A stretch of 64,000 nucleotides of DNA, taken from positions 125,589-189,588 of the forward strand of contig NZ_NOLJ01000013.1 in NCBI RefSeq assembly GCF_002246015.1. The letters are read 5' to 3'. Under the pieces are notes generated by a model that did no database searches, was not told the DNA's origin, and was given only the letters and a program-made list of their open reading frames with translations. Below, piece by piece: positions 36,174 through 44,599 of this stretch; the first letter of the stretch is position 1; every line of letters starts with the position of its first letter. The position numbers and the translations under genes were made by a program. The stretch comes from Nostoc sp. 'Peltigera membranacea cyanobiont' 210A. Its GTDB lineage: Bacteria > Cyanobacteriota > Cyanobacteriia > Cyanobacteriales > Nostocaceae.

Positions 36174-36467
36174 ATGCGTATTTTATCCCGCAGCGCCCTG
36201 CGAAATTTCTGGGAATCTCATCCAGATGCTGAAGAAGCACTAAAAACTTGGTACTATGAAGCGTCTCACGCCGATTGGCAAAGTCCAGTTGATGTTAAAG
36301 CCGCTCATGGTAATGCCAGTATTATTGCTAAGAACCGTGTCGTATTCAACATCAAAGGCAATACTTATCGGCTCGTTGTTGCAATTCGTTATGATATCGG
36401 TATTGTTTTTATCCGGTTTATTGGCACTCATATCGAGTATGACAAGGTAGATGCAGAAACTATCTAA
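36174..36467 (+). CDS. higB: HigB-type mRNA interferase toxin, 97 aa
   Basis: Toxin of the HigB family (RelE-like fold cutting mRNA on the ribosome). The family pattern is clear: ALRNFWESHPDAEEALKTWYYEA, NRVVFNIKGNTYRLVVAIRY and VFIRFIGTHIEYDKVDA. The ATG at 36174 fits the usual N-terminus MRILSRSAL; a longer frame begins with TTG inside the operator. The antitoxin follows after 14 bp, the order typical of hig operons (toxin first). Confidence 0.92.
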   Translation: MRILSRSALRNFWESHPDAEEALKTWYYEASHADWQSPVDVKAAHGNASIIAKNRVVFNIKGNTYRLVVAIRYDIGIVFIRFIGTHIEYDKVDAETI

Positions 36468-36481
36468 ATAGAGGTTGATGT

Positions 36482-36859
36482 ATGGAATTACGTCCAATTA
36501 GAACCCAAGCTGACTATCAGGAAGCTCTTCGAGAAATTGAGTTGCTGTTTGATGCCGTCCCTAATACACCTGAATGCGATCGATTAGATGTCCTGAGTAC
36601 CTTAGTAGAAGCTTACGAAAAGGCACATTTTCCTATTGAAAAACCCGATCCTATCGAAGCAATTCAATACTACATGGATACCCGTGGCTGGTCTCATCGT
36701 GATTTGGAGTCATGTCTTGGCAGTCGAGCTAGGGTATCTGAGATACTATCTCGTAAACGCTCCTTGACCTTAGAGATGATTCGGAAGTTAAATCAAGAGC
36801 TAGGTATTCCGGCTGAGATTCTGATCCAGCCGTATGATTCGGTGCAAACCTCTGCTTAA
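36482..36859 (+). CDS. higA: HigA-type antitoxin, XRE helix-turn-helix, 125 aa
   Basis: Antitoxin partner of HigB. The N-terminal part (RPIRTQADYQEALREIELLFD) is the usual HigA start, and a helix-turn-helix follows at about 60-110 (AIQYYMDTRGWSHRDLESCLGSRARVSEILSRKRSL). It should neutralise the toxin and repress the operon through the palindrome at 36138. Confidence 0.93.
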   Translation: MELRPIRTQADYQEALREIELLFDAVPNTPECDRLDVLSTLVEAYEKAHFPIEKPDPIEAIQYYMDTRGWSHRDLESCLGSRARVSEILSRKRSLTLEMIRKLNQELGIPAEILIQPYDSVQTSA

Positions 36860-36941
36860 TAATGGCCAGAAAAAAGCGAAAAAATATGAACAATGAGTAA
36901 TGACTTGTAAAATTTAAACTGTGAAAAATTCCTTTATTCTT

Positions 36942-37106
36942 ATGAATGTAAAACTTCAGACAGACGAAGACAAGCTACAGGAAGGCACTAGTATAAAAAT
37001 AAATGAAGAAATAGAAAACGAAAAAATTCTATGTTCTCATTGTCAGCGCACTGCTACGAACGGTATTAAATGTAAAGGTATTTGTGTGGCTGACAATGAC
37101 TATTAA
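36942..37106 (+). CDS. Small Cys-rich hypothetical protein, about 54 aa
   Basis: After a Lys/Glu-rich first half (KINEEIENEKI) there are four cysteines in CSHCQRTATNGIKCKGIC, followed by VADNDY. The arrangement could bind a metal, as in small cyanobacterial zinc-ribbon-like peptides; I do not know the family. A GTG 21 bp upstream is an alternative start. The 37107-37338 gap contains dispersed repeat pieces only. Confidence 0.45.
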   Translation: MNVKLQTDEDKLQEGTSIKINEEIENEKILCSHCQRTATNGIKCKGICVADNDY

Positions 37107-37199
37107 GGTATAAATTATATCGTTCTTTGTTCTTGTAGGCTATGTTAACGAAATATAAAGCACTATTTTTATGAAAGCAATGCCTACGGTGGATAAAGT

Positions 37200-37228
37200 G
37201 CGTAGGCGTAGCCCGTCGTAGACATCGC
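37200..37228. repeat. GCGTAGGCGTAGCCC dispersed repeat
   Basis: 29-bp element identical except for one base to that inside the active protease gene (20768-20796) and to the copy at 45980-46008. A fragment of another Nostoc-type repeat (gcctacggtgg) lies just before it. Confidence 0.85.
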
Positions 37229-37338
37229 TGAGTTTCAAACAGGGTATAGCAACGAAATCTGATGCACTACACAACCCGACGATTTTGGCAATGCTATGAT
37301 GCTGTTAACCTGAAATCAGTAAATAAACAAATCTAGTT

Positions 37339-37584
37339 ATGCTCTACAAAATTCCACTACTACTTACACCTCAGCCAGAGGGTGGGTTTACGGTAACTTC
37401 TCCGCTTTTGCCAGAACTGATAACTGAGGGTAACTCTGTGGATGAAGTTTTAGTGAATGCTAGAGATGCATTTGAAGCGGTTCTTGAAGTGTATGAAGAT
37501 TTAGGTAAAGAGCTTCCTCACAACCTACAATCTGTAGATCAAAACTCACCAGCCTTGATAGAAACAATTATCTCTACCAAATGA
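37339..37584 (+). CDS. hicB: HicB-type antitoxin, 81 aa
   Basis: Degenerate RNase H-like HicB fold: YKIPLLLTPQPEGGFTVTSPLLPELITEG, then DEVLVNARDAFEAVLEVYEDLG. It lacks the DNA-binding tail some HicB proteins have. Its stop overlaps the hicA start by 4 nt, so translation is coupled; the antitoxin comes first here. Confidence 0.93.
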   Translation: MLYKIPLLLTPQPEGGFTVTSPLLPELITEGNSVDEVLVNARDAFEAVLEVYEDLGKELPHNLQSVDQNSPALIETIISTK

Positions 37585-37793
37585 ATTATAGAGAAGTTGC
37601 CAAGAAATTATCTAGGCTTGGATGTGAAGAAATTCCCAGACGTGGTGGAGGCTCGCATAGGAAGTGGTTTAATCCAATTACGCAGAAAGCAACTGTACTT
37701 CCTGACTGGAGTGGCCGCGATCTAAAACTAGGAACATTACGAGCAGCTATAAAACAACTAGGAATTGAGTGGTCTGACTTTGAAGATACATAA
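37581..37793 (+). CDS. hicA: HicA-type mRNA interferase toxin, 70 aa
   Basis: Double-stranded-RNA-binding-like HicA toxin. The family start REVAKKLSRLGCEEIPRRGGGSHRKW contains the catalytic His in GSHRKW. The length is normal. It is coupled to the hicB gene. Confidence 0.94.
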   Translation: MNYREVAKKLSRLGCEEIPRRGGGSHRKWFNPITQKATVLPDWSGRDLKLGTLRAAIKQLGIEWSDFEDT

Positions 37794-37887
37794 CCAATCA
37801 TTGTACCTGCTGTGAGTAGGGGATTGTATAATTGCCCTCATTACAAAAAATCGATAGCATGAGGTATAACATTAGTTATACCAATCT

Positions 37888-38115
37888 ATGAAAACCGCGA
37901 TTTCCATTCCTGATCCTCTCTTTGAAGCTGCTGAAGAATTTGCAAAACTTATGGGGTTATCCCGTAGTCAGCTTTATGCTGTAGCACTTAAAGAATACTT
38001 GCGATCGCATAAACCGGATAAAATTACTAAACAGTTAGATGCCGTATATGCCGATGAAGATAGCAGTCTCGATCCATTGTTTGTAAAGCTACAAGCTCAT
38101 ACTATCTCTGAGTAA
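37888..38115 (+). CDS. Orphan ribbon-helix-helix antitoxin, 75 aa
   Basis: MazE/CopG-like antitoxin: KTAISIPDPLFEAAEEFAKLMGLSRSQLYAVALKEYL is the ribbon-helix-helix part; the acidic tail (DAVYADEDSSLDPL) would wrap a toxin. The MazF-type partner that usually follows is absent. Only a possible scrap with the residues RGEI is visible right after the stop (38130-38147, ended by TAA). It may be a leftover of a lost toxin-antitoxin pair. Confidence 0.85.
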   Translation: MKTAISIPDPLFEAAEEFAKLMGLSRSQLYAVALKEYLRSHKPDKITKQLDAVYADEDSSLDPLFVKLQAHTISE

Positions 38116-38156
38116 AATTTGTGATGTAGCGAGGTGAAATTTGCTAAGGTTTTGAT

Positions 38157-38570
38157 ATGAATTATAATCCTCAACAAAGTTTGAGAAATCGGATTAATAA
38201 TCAAATTCTAGATCATCCTTTTACAGACTATTGGGATATTTTTATTCTTAAACATCAGCATCCAATTAATATTATTTTACACATTCTGGGAATATTCTTT
38301 TTTTACAGTTTACTTTTTTATACTTGGAAATTGCAAAACTTTTGGTTACTCTTGGGCTTACCGTTAACTCAATTGTTGGGATTAACCGGACATTTTTTAT
38401 TTGAACGTAGCCATATTGATTTGCAAGATGCTGTATTTTCCTGGCGGGCTTCTTCTTGTTTAGGTAAAATGTTATTTAGAATTTTGACGGGTAAATATCG
38501 AGATGACATTCGTCTACGACAAGAAATATTAAATAATTATCTATCAAACAATTATGCAAGTATTCAATAA
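38157..38570 (+). CDS. Mpo1-like (DUF962) membrane protein, 137 aa
   Basis: Small membrane protein with two or three helices (about 37-80). The family's conserved residues are visible: YWDIFILKHQHPINIILHILGI (H-x-HP and a following His), GLTGHFLFERSHIDLQ (GH and FERxH) and a late FSW. The yeast relative Mpo1 is an Fe(II)-dependent dioxygenase shortening 2-hydroxy fatty acids by alpha-oxidation. It overlaps the first Rieske gene by 17 nt and so belongs to the oxidative cluster; a lipid substrate is suggested (inference). Confidence 0.8.
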   Translation: MNYNPQQSLRNRINNQILDHPFTDYWDIFILKHQHPINIILHILGIFFFYSLLFYTWKLQNFWLLLGLPLTQLLGLTGHFLFERSHIDLQDAVFSWRASSCLGKMLFRILTGKYRDDIRLRQEILNNYLSNNYASIQ

Positions 38571-39558
38571 TTGGAATGTAATTGCTAAAGGTTGGTATAT
38601 TGCCTGTAGTATTTATGAAATCCCTAAAAAAACAGCAAAATCTGTAGACGTATGCGGTCAAAAAATTGCCATTTTTAGAGGTGAAGATGGGCAAGTACGC
38701 GCTTTAGATGCTTACTGCCCTCATTTGGGGACAGATTTAGGAATTGGCAAGGTTGATGGTAATTGGATTCGTTGTGCATTTCATCATTGGGCATTTGATG
38801 AAACAGGGTTTTGTCAAAATATTCCCTGTCAATCAGAAATTCCTAATCAAGCCAAATTACAAGCTTATGCAACAGAAGAAAAGTATGGATTTATCTGGAT
38901 TTATCCAGATGCTAAAGCACCAGAGGGAGTAGCTGATTTTGATGAATTGAAGGGAAAAGAAATTGTTGCAAAAGCTGATATTGCATTTGCAAGAAGTTGC
39001 CATCACCATATTTGTATGATGAATGGGATTGATGCTCAACATTTAAAAACAATTCATCATTTAGACATCAAAATGGATTTGTCGCTACATCGCAGCGAAT
39101 TAGGAACACAAATTGACTTTACAATGCGGGGACAATTTCCCAAAACTACATTTCGAGAGAAGTTAGGTCAAAGATTTCTTGGTTCTACATATCAATATTC
39201 AATGCGTTATGCTCATGGTTGCATTGGCTTGTTAACAATGATGAAAGATGTTAGGCTTTTTCCGCCACTGTTTATGATATATGCTTATACTCCAATTGCG
39301 CCTGGAAGAACGATAATTCAACCGATTTATGTAACTGAAAAACGTCAAGGTATTCTAGGGTATCTGCTTAGTCAGTTTTTGCTATTCTGTACTCGCTTGG
39401 CTTACTATATGCTTAGAGATGAAGATGGCAAAATTTACGATAATATTCGCTTTAATCAGAATTTACTCCTTAGTATCGATCGGCCATTAGCTGAATATAT
39501 GGAGTATGTGAATCAGCTAAAACCGTCTCGATGGTCAAAAAATAGGGGTGTAGAATAG
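38554..39558 (+). CDS. Rieske 2Fe-2S oxygenase 1, 334 aa
   Basis: Non-haem oxygenase. The N-terminal Rieske centre has C55/H57 (CPHLG) and C74/H77 (CAFHHW); the catalytic domain has the mononuclear-iron site D160-H163-H168 (DAQHLKTIHH). Hydrophobic stretches near 265-285 (GYLLSQFLLFCTRLAYYML) suggest membrane contact, as in enzymes acting on lipids or sterols. It differs from soluble ring-hydroxylating dioxygenases by its length of about 330. It is translationally coupled to the Mpo1-like gene. The electron donor may be the ferredoxin at 43779. Confidence 0.92.
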   Translation: MQVFNNWNVIAKGWYIACSIYEIPKKTAKSVDVCGQKIAIFRGEDGQVRALDAYCPHLGTDLGIGKVDGNWIRCAFHHWAFDETGFCQNIPCQSEIPNQAKLQAYATEEKYGFIWIYPDAKAPEGVADFDELKGKEIVAKADIAFARSCHHHICMMNGIDAQHLKTIHHLDIKMDLSLHRSELGTQIDFTMRGQFPKTTFREKLGQRFLGSTYQYSMRYAHGCIGLLTMMKDVRLFPPLFMIYAYTPIAPGRTIIQPIYVTEKRQGILGYLLSQFLLFCTRLAYYMLRDEDGKIYDNIRFNQNLLLSIDRPLAEYMEYVNQLKPSRWSKNRGVE

Positions 39559-39818
39559 TAGGTTGGATTAGCGATCGCGTAACTCAACAAAAGGTTTGGT
39601 AATGTTGCCTTTTGTTTCTCAATCTAAATACATCTTAATTATTTTGTAGAGTAGGCGATTTCCATCAACCCTTATTGAGAAGGTATAAGATGTGAATACG
39701 GAATTGTAGCGTAAATAACCATTCTGAAATCTGTCACATTACACCGTAAATTTACCATAATGGTCGATAAAGTTTTAATTAAATATAATACAAATCGAGT
39801 TTAGGTAATTTCCGCGCA

Positions 39819-40559
39819 ATGAAGAGTTTACTGATTCCTGTTGAAAATTTGCAACAAAGCGATCGCACCGCCATGTATGCGCTGCTGCAAAATCACTTTC
39901 AAGGTATAACCTGGGATGGGTTTGAAATTGATCTAGAGCGTAAAAACTGGGTTTTGTTATTGAAAGATGAAACATCCAACACACTCAAAGGATTTTCAAC
40001 TTTGATGTTATGCCAAAAGACTTTTTTGGGAGAAAAAATTAGTGTGGTATATTCCGGCGACACTATTGTTGATCCTAGTGCTTGGTCGAGTACAACACTA
40101 CCACGAAGTTGGATTGCTGCCATCAATTTTCTGCGTCAACATTATGCAGAAAATAAACTTTACTGGTTGCTAATTTGCTCTGGTTTTCGTACTTATCGTT
40201 TTCTCCCTACCTTTTGGCAAAATTTCTACCCGCGTTATGATGTCACAACACCTGCTGATGTTAAAAATCTAATGGGGAATTTGGCACAGGAATATTATGG
40301 TAACTTATACCAAGAAGCAACTGGTATTGTCCGGTTTCCGCATCCCCAAATTTTACGGGAAGGGCTGATTGAAATTCCATCAGGACGACAAACTAATCCC
40401 CATATCCAATTTTTTGAGGAAAAAAATCCCGATTATCGGTTAGGGGATGAATTAGTTTGTTTAACTGAAATTAATTATGACAATCTCACCCGTTCTGGAC
40501 AACGGATGTGGAAGTCAGAATCATCTTTAAAATTTGTGCAAGATTGTGTTCTTGTTTAA
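39819..40559 (+). CDS. Unrecognised protein, acyltransferase-like, 246 aa
   Basis: No firm family. The order of elements resembles a GNAT-type N-acyltransferase: an initial helix (LQQSDRTAMYALLQNHF), beta strands with WVLLLKDETSNTLKGFSTLML, and the central IVYSGD-like VVYSGDTIVDPSAW. I see no signal peptide. It is followed after 5 bp by the second Rieske gene, so it is in the cluster operon and may load or modify the pathway substrate (inference). A 260-bp gap before it probably contains a promoter. Confidence 0.65.
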   Translation: MKSLLIPVENLQQSDRTAMYALLQNHFQGITWDGFEIDLERKNWVLLLKDETSNTLKGFSTLMLCQKTFLGEKISVVYSGDTIVDPSAWSSTTLPRSWIAAINFLRQHYAENKLYWLLICSGFRTYRFLPTFWQNFYPRYDVTTPADVKNLMGNLAQEYYGNLYQEATGIVRFPHPQILREGLIEIPSGRQTNPHIQFFEEKNPDYRLGDELVCLTEINYDNLTRSGQRMWKSESSLKFVQDCVLV

Positions 40560-40564
40560 CTTTT

Positions 40565-41626
40565 ATGCCATCTACCCACTCACACTTAAACTTTAATAAC
40601 CCAACACAATTTATAGAAGGATGGTACTGGACATTACCATCAAAAAAATTAAAGCTTGGCAAAGTAAAAGCTATAACTTTACTAGGTAGAAATCTGGCAA
40701 TTTATCGCGGAGTTAGTGGTCAGGTAATAGCTATAGATGCTTATTGTCCACACATGGGCGCTCATTTAGCAGAAGGGAAGGTAGAAGGTGATGGAATTCG
40801 CTGCTTTTTTCATAATTGGAAGTATGACAGTCGCGGAATTTGTGTAGATGTTCCTTCTCTGGGAAAACCGCTACCTGTGTGTATTAAAACTTGGCACACG
40901 GCAGAAAAATACGGCATGATTTGGGTTTGGGTGGGAGAAGAAAAGCCAAGCTCGCTGCTTTTTGTACCAGAATTAGAACAGGCAGATTGTGATTATATAT
41001 TGGGGACTAAATTTGTCAAAAACTGCCATCCCAATGTCTTACTAATTAATGCGATTGATGCTCACCACTTCAATACAGTACACAATTTGCCTTTAGAGAT
41101 TGTGTTTGATTCTCAAGACCTCAATCCTAACGCTATTACCTTCAGCAACACTACACGGGGAGGGGATGATTCCTGGTTAATTCACCTGATTCGTCCTCTA
41201 TATCGCAACGAAGTTACTTATAGTATGTGTTACTGGTATGGCAGTACTGGCACTGTGACGCTAGGCCCGGATTTTCTGCATTTCTACATTATATTTACAC
41301 TGCGAATGATCGAAGGCGGTAAAACTGAAGGGCAAACAATTCTTGTGACTCCCAAGCGTCCGGGATTTTGGGGATGGGTTTTAAATCGTGGTTTGTTATG
41401 GTTAACTCAGCAGGTTGGTAATTACTTCGCCAAAGGGGATACACAGGTATTTCAAACAATTCAGTTTGATTTAAAAACTCCTACTAAAGCAGATCAATCT
41501 ATTCTGGAATTTATTCAGCACGTTAATCAACAAAAAGCTTTAACCTGGGGAACTTGGGACACTGTTAATTATCCAAATATTCAAACCCTATCAACACCTA
41601 GCCCTGAACATGGATTCAAAATATAA
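40565..41626 (+). CDS. Rieske 2Fe-2S oxygenase 2, 353 aa
   Basis: The Rieske ligands are C61/H63 (CPHMG) and C80/H83 (CFFHNW); the mononuclear iron ligands are D165, H168 and H173 (DAHHFNTVH). A hydrophobic part near 275-295 (GFWGWVLNRGLLWL) parallels the first enzyme, and the whole protein is clearly its paralogue. The ATG 40565 is chosen because it is 5 bp after the preceding gene; the longer frame would overlap that gene. It overlaps the following diiron gene by 17 nt, showing coupled translation. Confidence 0.93.
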   Translation: MPSTHSHLNFNNPTQFIEGWYWTLPSKKLKLGKVKAITLLGRNLAIYRGVSGQVIAIDAYCPHMGAHLAEGKVEGDGIRCFFHNWKYDSRGICVDVPSLGKPLPVCIKTWHTAEKYGMIWVWVGEEKPSSLLFVPELEQADCDYILGTKFVKNCHPNVLLINAIDAHHFNTVHNLPLEIVFDSQDLNPNAITFSNTTRGGDDSWLIHLIRPLYRNEVTYSMCYWYGSTGTVTLGPDFLHFYIIFTLRMIEGGKTEGQTILVTPKRPGFWGWVLNRGLLWLTQQVGNYFAKGDTQVFQTIQFDLKTPTKADQSILEFIQHVNQQKALTWGTWDTVNYPNIQTLSTPSPEHGFKI

Positions 41627-42515
41627 CATTGTCGGTTTTGACCTACCACACACAGATTCTGATGACCGTTTGCGACGGATATTAACAGCAGCATTACCCA
41701 ATCAGAATAATTGTGCTGCTTACCCGCAATTAAATTATTGGGATGCGGAATTTTTCAATTTACATCAAGTCAAAATTTTTCAGCAATCTAATATTAATGA
41801 ACAATCAGCTATTCTGGAACTTGCTAACCGCAGTTTATTAGAAGAATCATATTTCATAGAAAAAGCAGGTGTTGGCTACATGGCAAAAATGGTACTGTTA
41901 GCAGAAACAGTTGAAGAACGAATGCTTTATGGATTGTTTACGGCTGATGAAGCTACCCACCTTCACCAAATTAGCCATTTTTTACCAGAAATAGAAGTAA
42001 ATAGCACGGGCGATCCGTTCGTGCGCTTACTATCAGAAGTGGTTGAAAGTGCAGATAAAACAGTTTTGTTATTTGTGCTGCAAGTCGTTTTAGAAGGATG
42101 GGGTTTAAGCCATTATCGGCGTTTAGCGAAGGAATGCCGCTATCCAGTTTTAGAAGAACTTTTTTCCAGTTTTTTACAATCTGAATCCCGTCATCACGCT
42201 ACGGGAACCACCTTGTTTAATCAAATTACTGTTTCAGCATTGAGTCAAACAACAATTCTCGATGTGTTGGCACAGTTTTTATTTATGGTACGGGTGGGGC
42301 CGCAAAGCGTACTAACAGCAGTCGAACAAGTGAAAGGACATCTGACGCGATCGCAAAAAATCCAAATTTTAGAAGAACTAGATACAGAGACTCACAGCGG
42401 AACGCGATTACAAATATTGCGATCGCTCATGGGAGGAACATCAGCCCAGTCTATCCTGCAAAATTTAGAAGAACGCGGAGCCTTTGAACCACTCCCCGCC
42501 CATCAATGTGTGTAA
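41610..42515 (+). CDS. Ferritin-like diiron protein, 301 aa
   Basis: Four-helix diiron ligand pattern: Glu in SLLEESYFIEK (about 78-85), E114-A-T-H117, E162 (VVLEGW) and E192-S-R-H195. The two ExxH motifs with two single Glu residues are what carboxylate-bridged diiron oxidases show. I cannot place it in a named subfamily. The genes around it are oxygenases, so it probably performs a hydroxylation, desaturation or N-oxygenation step. It overlaps the Rieske 2 gene and is followed after 39 bp by the AurF-like gene. Confidence 0.78.
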   Translation: MDSKYNIVGFDLPHTDSDDRLRRILTAALPNQNNCAAYPQLNYWDAEFFNLHQVKIFQQSNINEQSAILELANRSLLEESYFIEKAGVGYMAKMVLLAETVEERMLYGLFTADEATHLHQISHFLPEIEVNSTGDPFVRLLSEVVESADKTVLLFVLQVVLEGWGLSHYRRLAKECRYPVLEELFSSFLQSESRHHATGTTLFNQITVSALSQTTILDVLAQFLFMVRVGPQSVLTAVEQVKGHLTRSQKIQILEELDTETHSGTRLQILRSLMGGTSAQSILQNLEERGAFEPLPAHQCV

Positions 42516-42554
42516 TAAATATCAATCTTATCTCTGCGTGAAATAAAAACGGAT

Positions 42555-43760
42555 ATGGAAAAAACAATTCATCGCAAATTACAAATTAACCACACCCGTA
42601 ACAAACAGCAAGATCATACTGCTTTAATGGATGAAGCAGTTATCAATTTTCGCTATGAGGATTGCCAAAACGAGTATTGGAACCCAGAGGAATTTTCCCT
42701 GCTATACGGTACACCTTTATGGGAACAGTCCAGTCAGCATCAGCGTATAATTTTGAACCAACTTTACTGGGTAGCTTACTACTCACAAATTGTTTCTGCT
42801 GAAATTGCAACTATCTTTTTCAATCAAACCAGTGCAGCCGGACTTTACGCTCAAGAAGATTTTCGCTTAATCTGCGATACATTAGATTTGGAATCCGCCC
42901 AAGAGCGATCGCACATTAACGCCTTCCGCACAATTGCCAAACAGGTTGAACAAGCATTGTTTGGGGAACTTATCTTTACCTACCCCATGCGTGGCCCCTT
43001 TACAGAAACGATGGTTTATGCTGACACCAATGCCCTAAAAACTTGGTGGAAAAAAATTCAACTTCAATACTTTGGGCTGATTTCTGCGAATAATACATTT
43101 TTGGCTTGTCAGTATTTTACTGTTCGGGGAGTGCGGACACTAAACGGCAAGTTAGTACAGCACAAACTCAGCAATTATTATCAAAAACATCCCCATCCTG
43201 AAGCTGCTCCAATTCCTGCTAAAGTCTCTTATTATCACTTTATGGATGAAAGTTTTCACTTCAATAGTTCGACAATTATATCTCACGATGTTATCACTTG
43301 CCTTAAGCCACCGACTGCTTATGAGCGACTGGTAGCTAATTTAGGGTTGCTGGGATGTCAGCGCGATCATTTTCATTTTTCTGCGGCAATTAATGGGATT
43401 TTTTGGTACGATCCGGCGTTGTATGGCAAGATTTATCAGGTGTTGCGATCGCGCATTTTTGAGATGGGTGACAGCGATGCTAAAGAAATGATGCGCCGTT
43501 GTTTTACGGAGGAGTCGGAAGGATTGCAACGCAGTTTTTCAACTCATCAGGAGGCGATGAAATCTTATCAGATGTATGTTGAAAAACTCGATTATCTTTG
43601 GCAACGTAATCGGGATATGTCACTGATGGCTACTAATTCAATTTCTCGATATTTGGCAACTCAGCAAAGGGCTTTTAAAGGTTTTAAACTCCGAGAGGAT
43701 TTATTTTTATCTCACGCAGAGACGCAGAGGCACAGAGAGGAATGGAAGAGTGTTGTTTAG
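42555..43760 (+). CDS. AurF-like diiron N-oxygenase candidate, 401 aa
   Basis: AurF oxidises an arylamine to nitro with a diiron centre. Matching ligands: E83 (IVSAEIA), E117-x-x-H120 (QERSH) and the HxxxExxH block H228/E232/H235 (HFMDESFH). One further glutamate of AurF is not obvious, so the reaction is uncertain (hydroxylation or N-oxygenation). The protein is mostly helical without signal peptide. The last about 20 residues (LSHAETQRHREEW) are coded by a CGCAGAGACGCAGAGG repeat that reached the gene end. The ferredoxin gene follows after 18 bp. Confidence 0.75.
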   Translation: MEKTIHRKLQINHTRNKQQDHTALMDEAVINFRYEDCQNEYWNPEEFSLLYGTPLWEQSSQHQRIILNQLYWVAYYSQIVSAEIATIFFNQTSAAGLYAQEDFRLICDTLDLESAQERSHINAFRTIAKQVEQALFGELIFTYPMRGPFTETMVYADTNALKTWWKKIQLQYFGLISANNTFLACQYFTVRGVRTLNGKLVQHKLSNYYQKHPHPEAAPIPAKVSYYHFMDESFHFNSSTIISHDVITCLKPPTAYERLVANLGLLGCQRDHFHFSAAINGIFWYDPALYGKIYQVLRSRIFEMGDSDAKEMMRRCFTEESEGLQRSFSTHQEAMKSYQMYVEKLDYLWQRNRDMSLMATNSISRYLATQQRAFKGFKLREDLFLSHAETQRHREEWKSVV

Positions 43761-43778
43761 GTAAAATTGTTGTGGATT

Positions 43779-44069
43779 ATGCCTGACTACTGTAAGATAT
43801 CTTTTCCGGGAAGTGATTTTGTTCCTATCACTCTGGAATGTCATCAAAGTTTGTCTGAACATCTCACGATTCAGAATTCACCTGTTTTGTTTGGTTGTCG
43901 CACTGGTATTTGTGGCACTTGTTTGGTTGAGGTTATTGGTGATATTCCTCCACCTCAACCTGATGAACAGGAAATGCTGGAGACATTAGCAGCTAATCAT
44001 CCTCATGCGCGGTTAGCTTGTCAGCTTGATGTTACAGGTAATGTTGAAATTCGGAAGATGGAAGGATGA
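43779..44069 (+). CDS. 2Fe-2S ferredoxin, 96 aa
   Basis: Plant-type cluster ligands in FGCRTGICGTC (Cx4Cx2C) and the fourth Cys in RLACQLDV. A Pro/acid-rich loop (IPPPQPDEQEMLE) resembles ferredoxins serving oxygenases. The start is ATG 43779; a TTG 12 bp upstream is the alternative. It is the last plus-strand gene before the inserted defence-like genes and is the natural electron donor of the Rieske and diiron enzymes of the cluster (inference). Confidence 0.92.
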   Translation: MPDYCKISFPGSDFVPITLECHQSLSEHLTIQNSPVLFGCRTGICGTCLVEVIGDIPPPQPDEQEMLETLAANHPHARLACQLDVTGNVEIRKMEG

Positions 44070-44125
44070 ATTAGTTAAACTCAGTTTAGAGACTTAGTTT
44101 AATAAAATCATAGAAACTGTAAAAG

Positions 44126-44599
44126 TTACTTTATTATTTCTTCCAAAATTTCTACAGCTTTTTTGACATTCTTATACCAAGTCGATACATTATTGTAGCT
44201 CATACCGACACTTTTACCATGAGCTATTTTGTGACGATTAATAACCACACTATCTATAGAGTTTTTTATTTCATCAACAATTTTACTCTCAGCTTGAATT
44301 TTGTTAGTGAATTCGCTTTCCCAAATAGGGCTAAATTTGCCTAATATTTCTGTAATTCTACTTGTTTTACAGTTTGTTATATCTTGTATCTGTTTTGTAA
44401 CAAATTTTTGAATGTTTGGTGAAGCTTTGTTTTCACAATATTTTTCTAATAAAACTCTCAAAGATTCTTCAATGAATCCTGATATCAAGATACATAGATA
44501 TTTTGACCATTCACTTTGAATCTCTGGTTCTGTGAAAGAAGCAAATTTTTTAAAGAGATTATCTATTTTCTGACGATGAGCTAATATAGATTGATTCAT
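44126..44599 (-). CDS. HEPN-domain protein, 157 aa
   Basis: All-helical protein ending with the Rx4H ribonuclease motif of HEPN domains (NRHKIAHGKS, near residues 122-127), as in the RiboL-PSP/MAE-type HEPN groups. HEPN proteins are RNases in toxin-antitoxin and antiviral systems. Its start overlaps the stop of the DUF262 gene by 4 nt. The pair is on the strand opposite to the oxygenase cluster and is AT-rich, both signs of insertion. Confidence 0.78.
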   Translation of the reverse strand: MNQSILAHRQKIDNLFKKFASFTEPEIQSEWSKYLCILISGFIEESLRVLLEKYCENKASPNIQKFVTKQIQDITNCKTSRITEILGKFSPIWESEFTNKIQAESKIVDEIKNSIDSVVINRHKIAHGKSVGMSYNNVSTWYKNVKKAVEILEEIIK

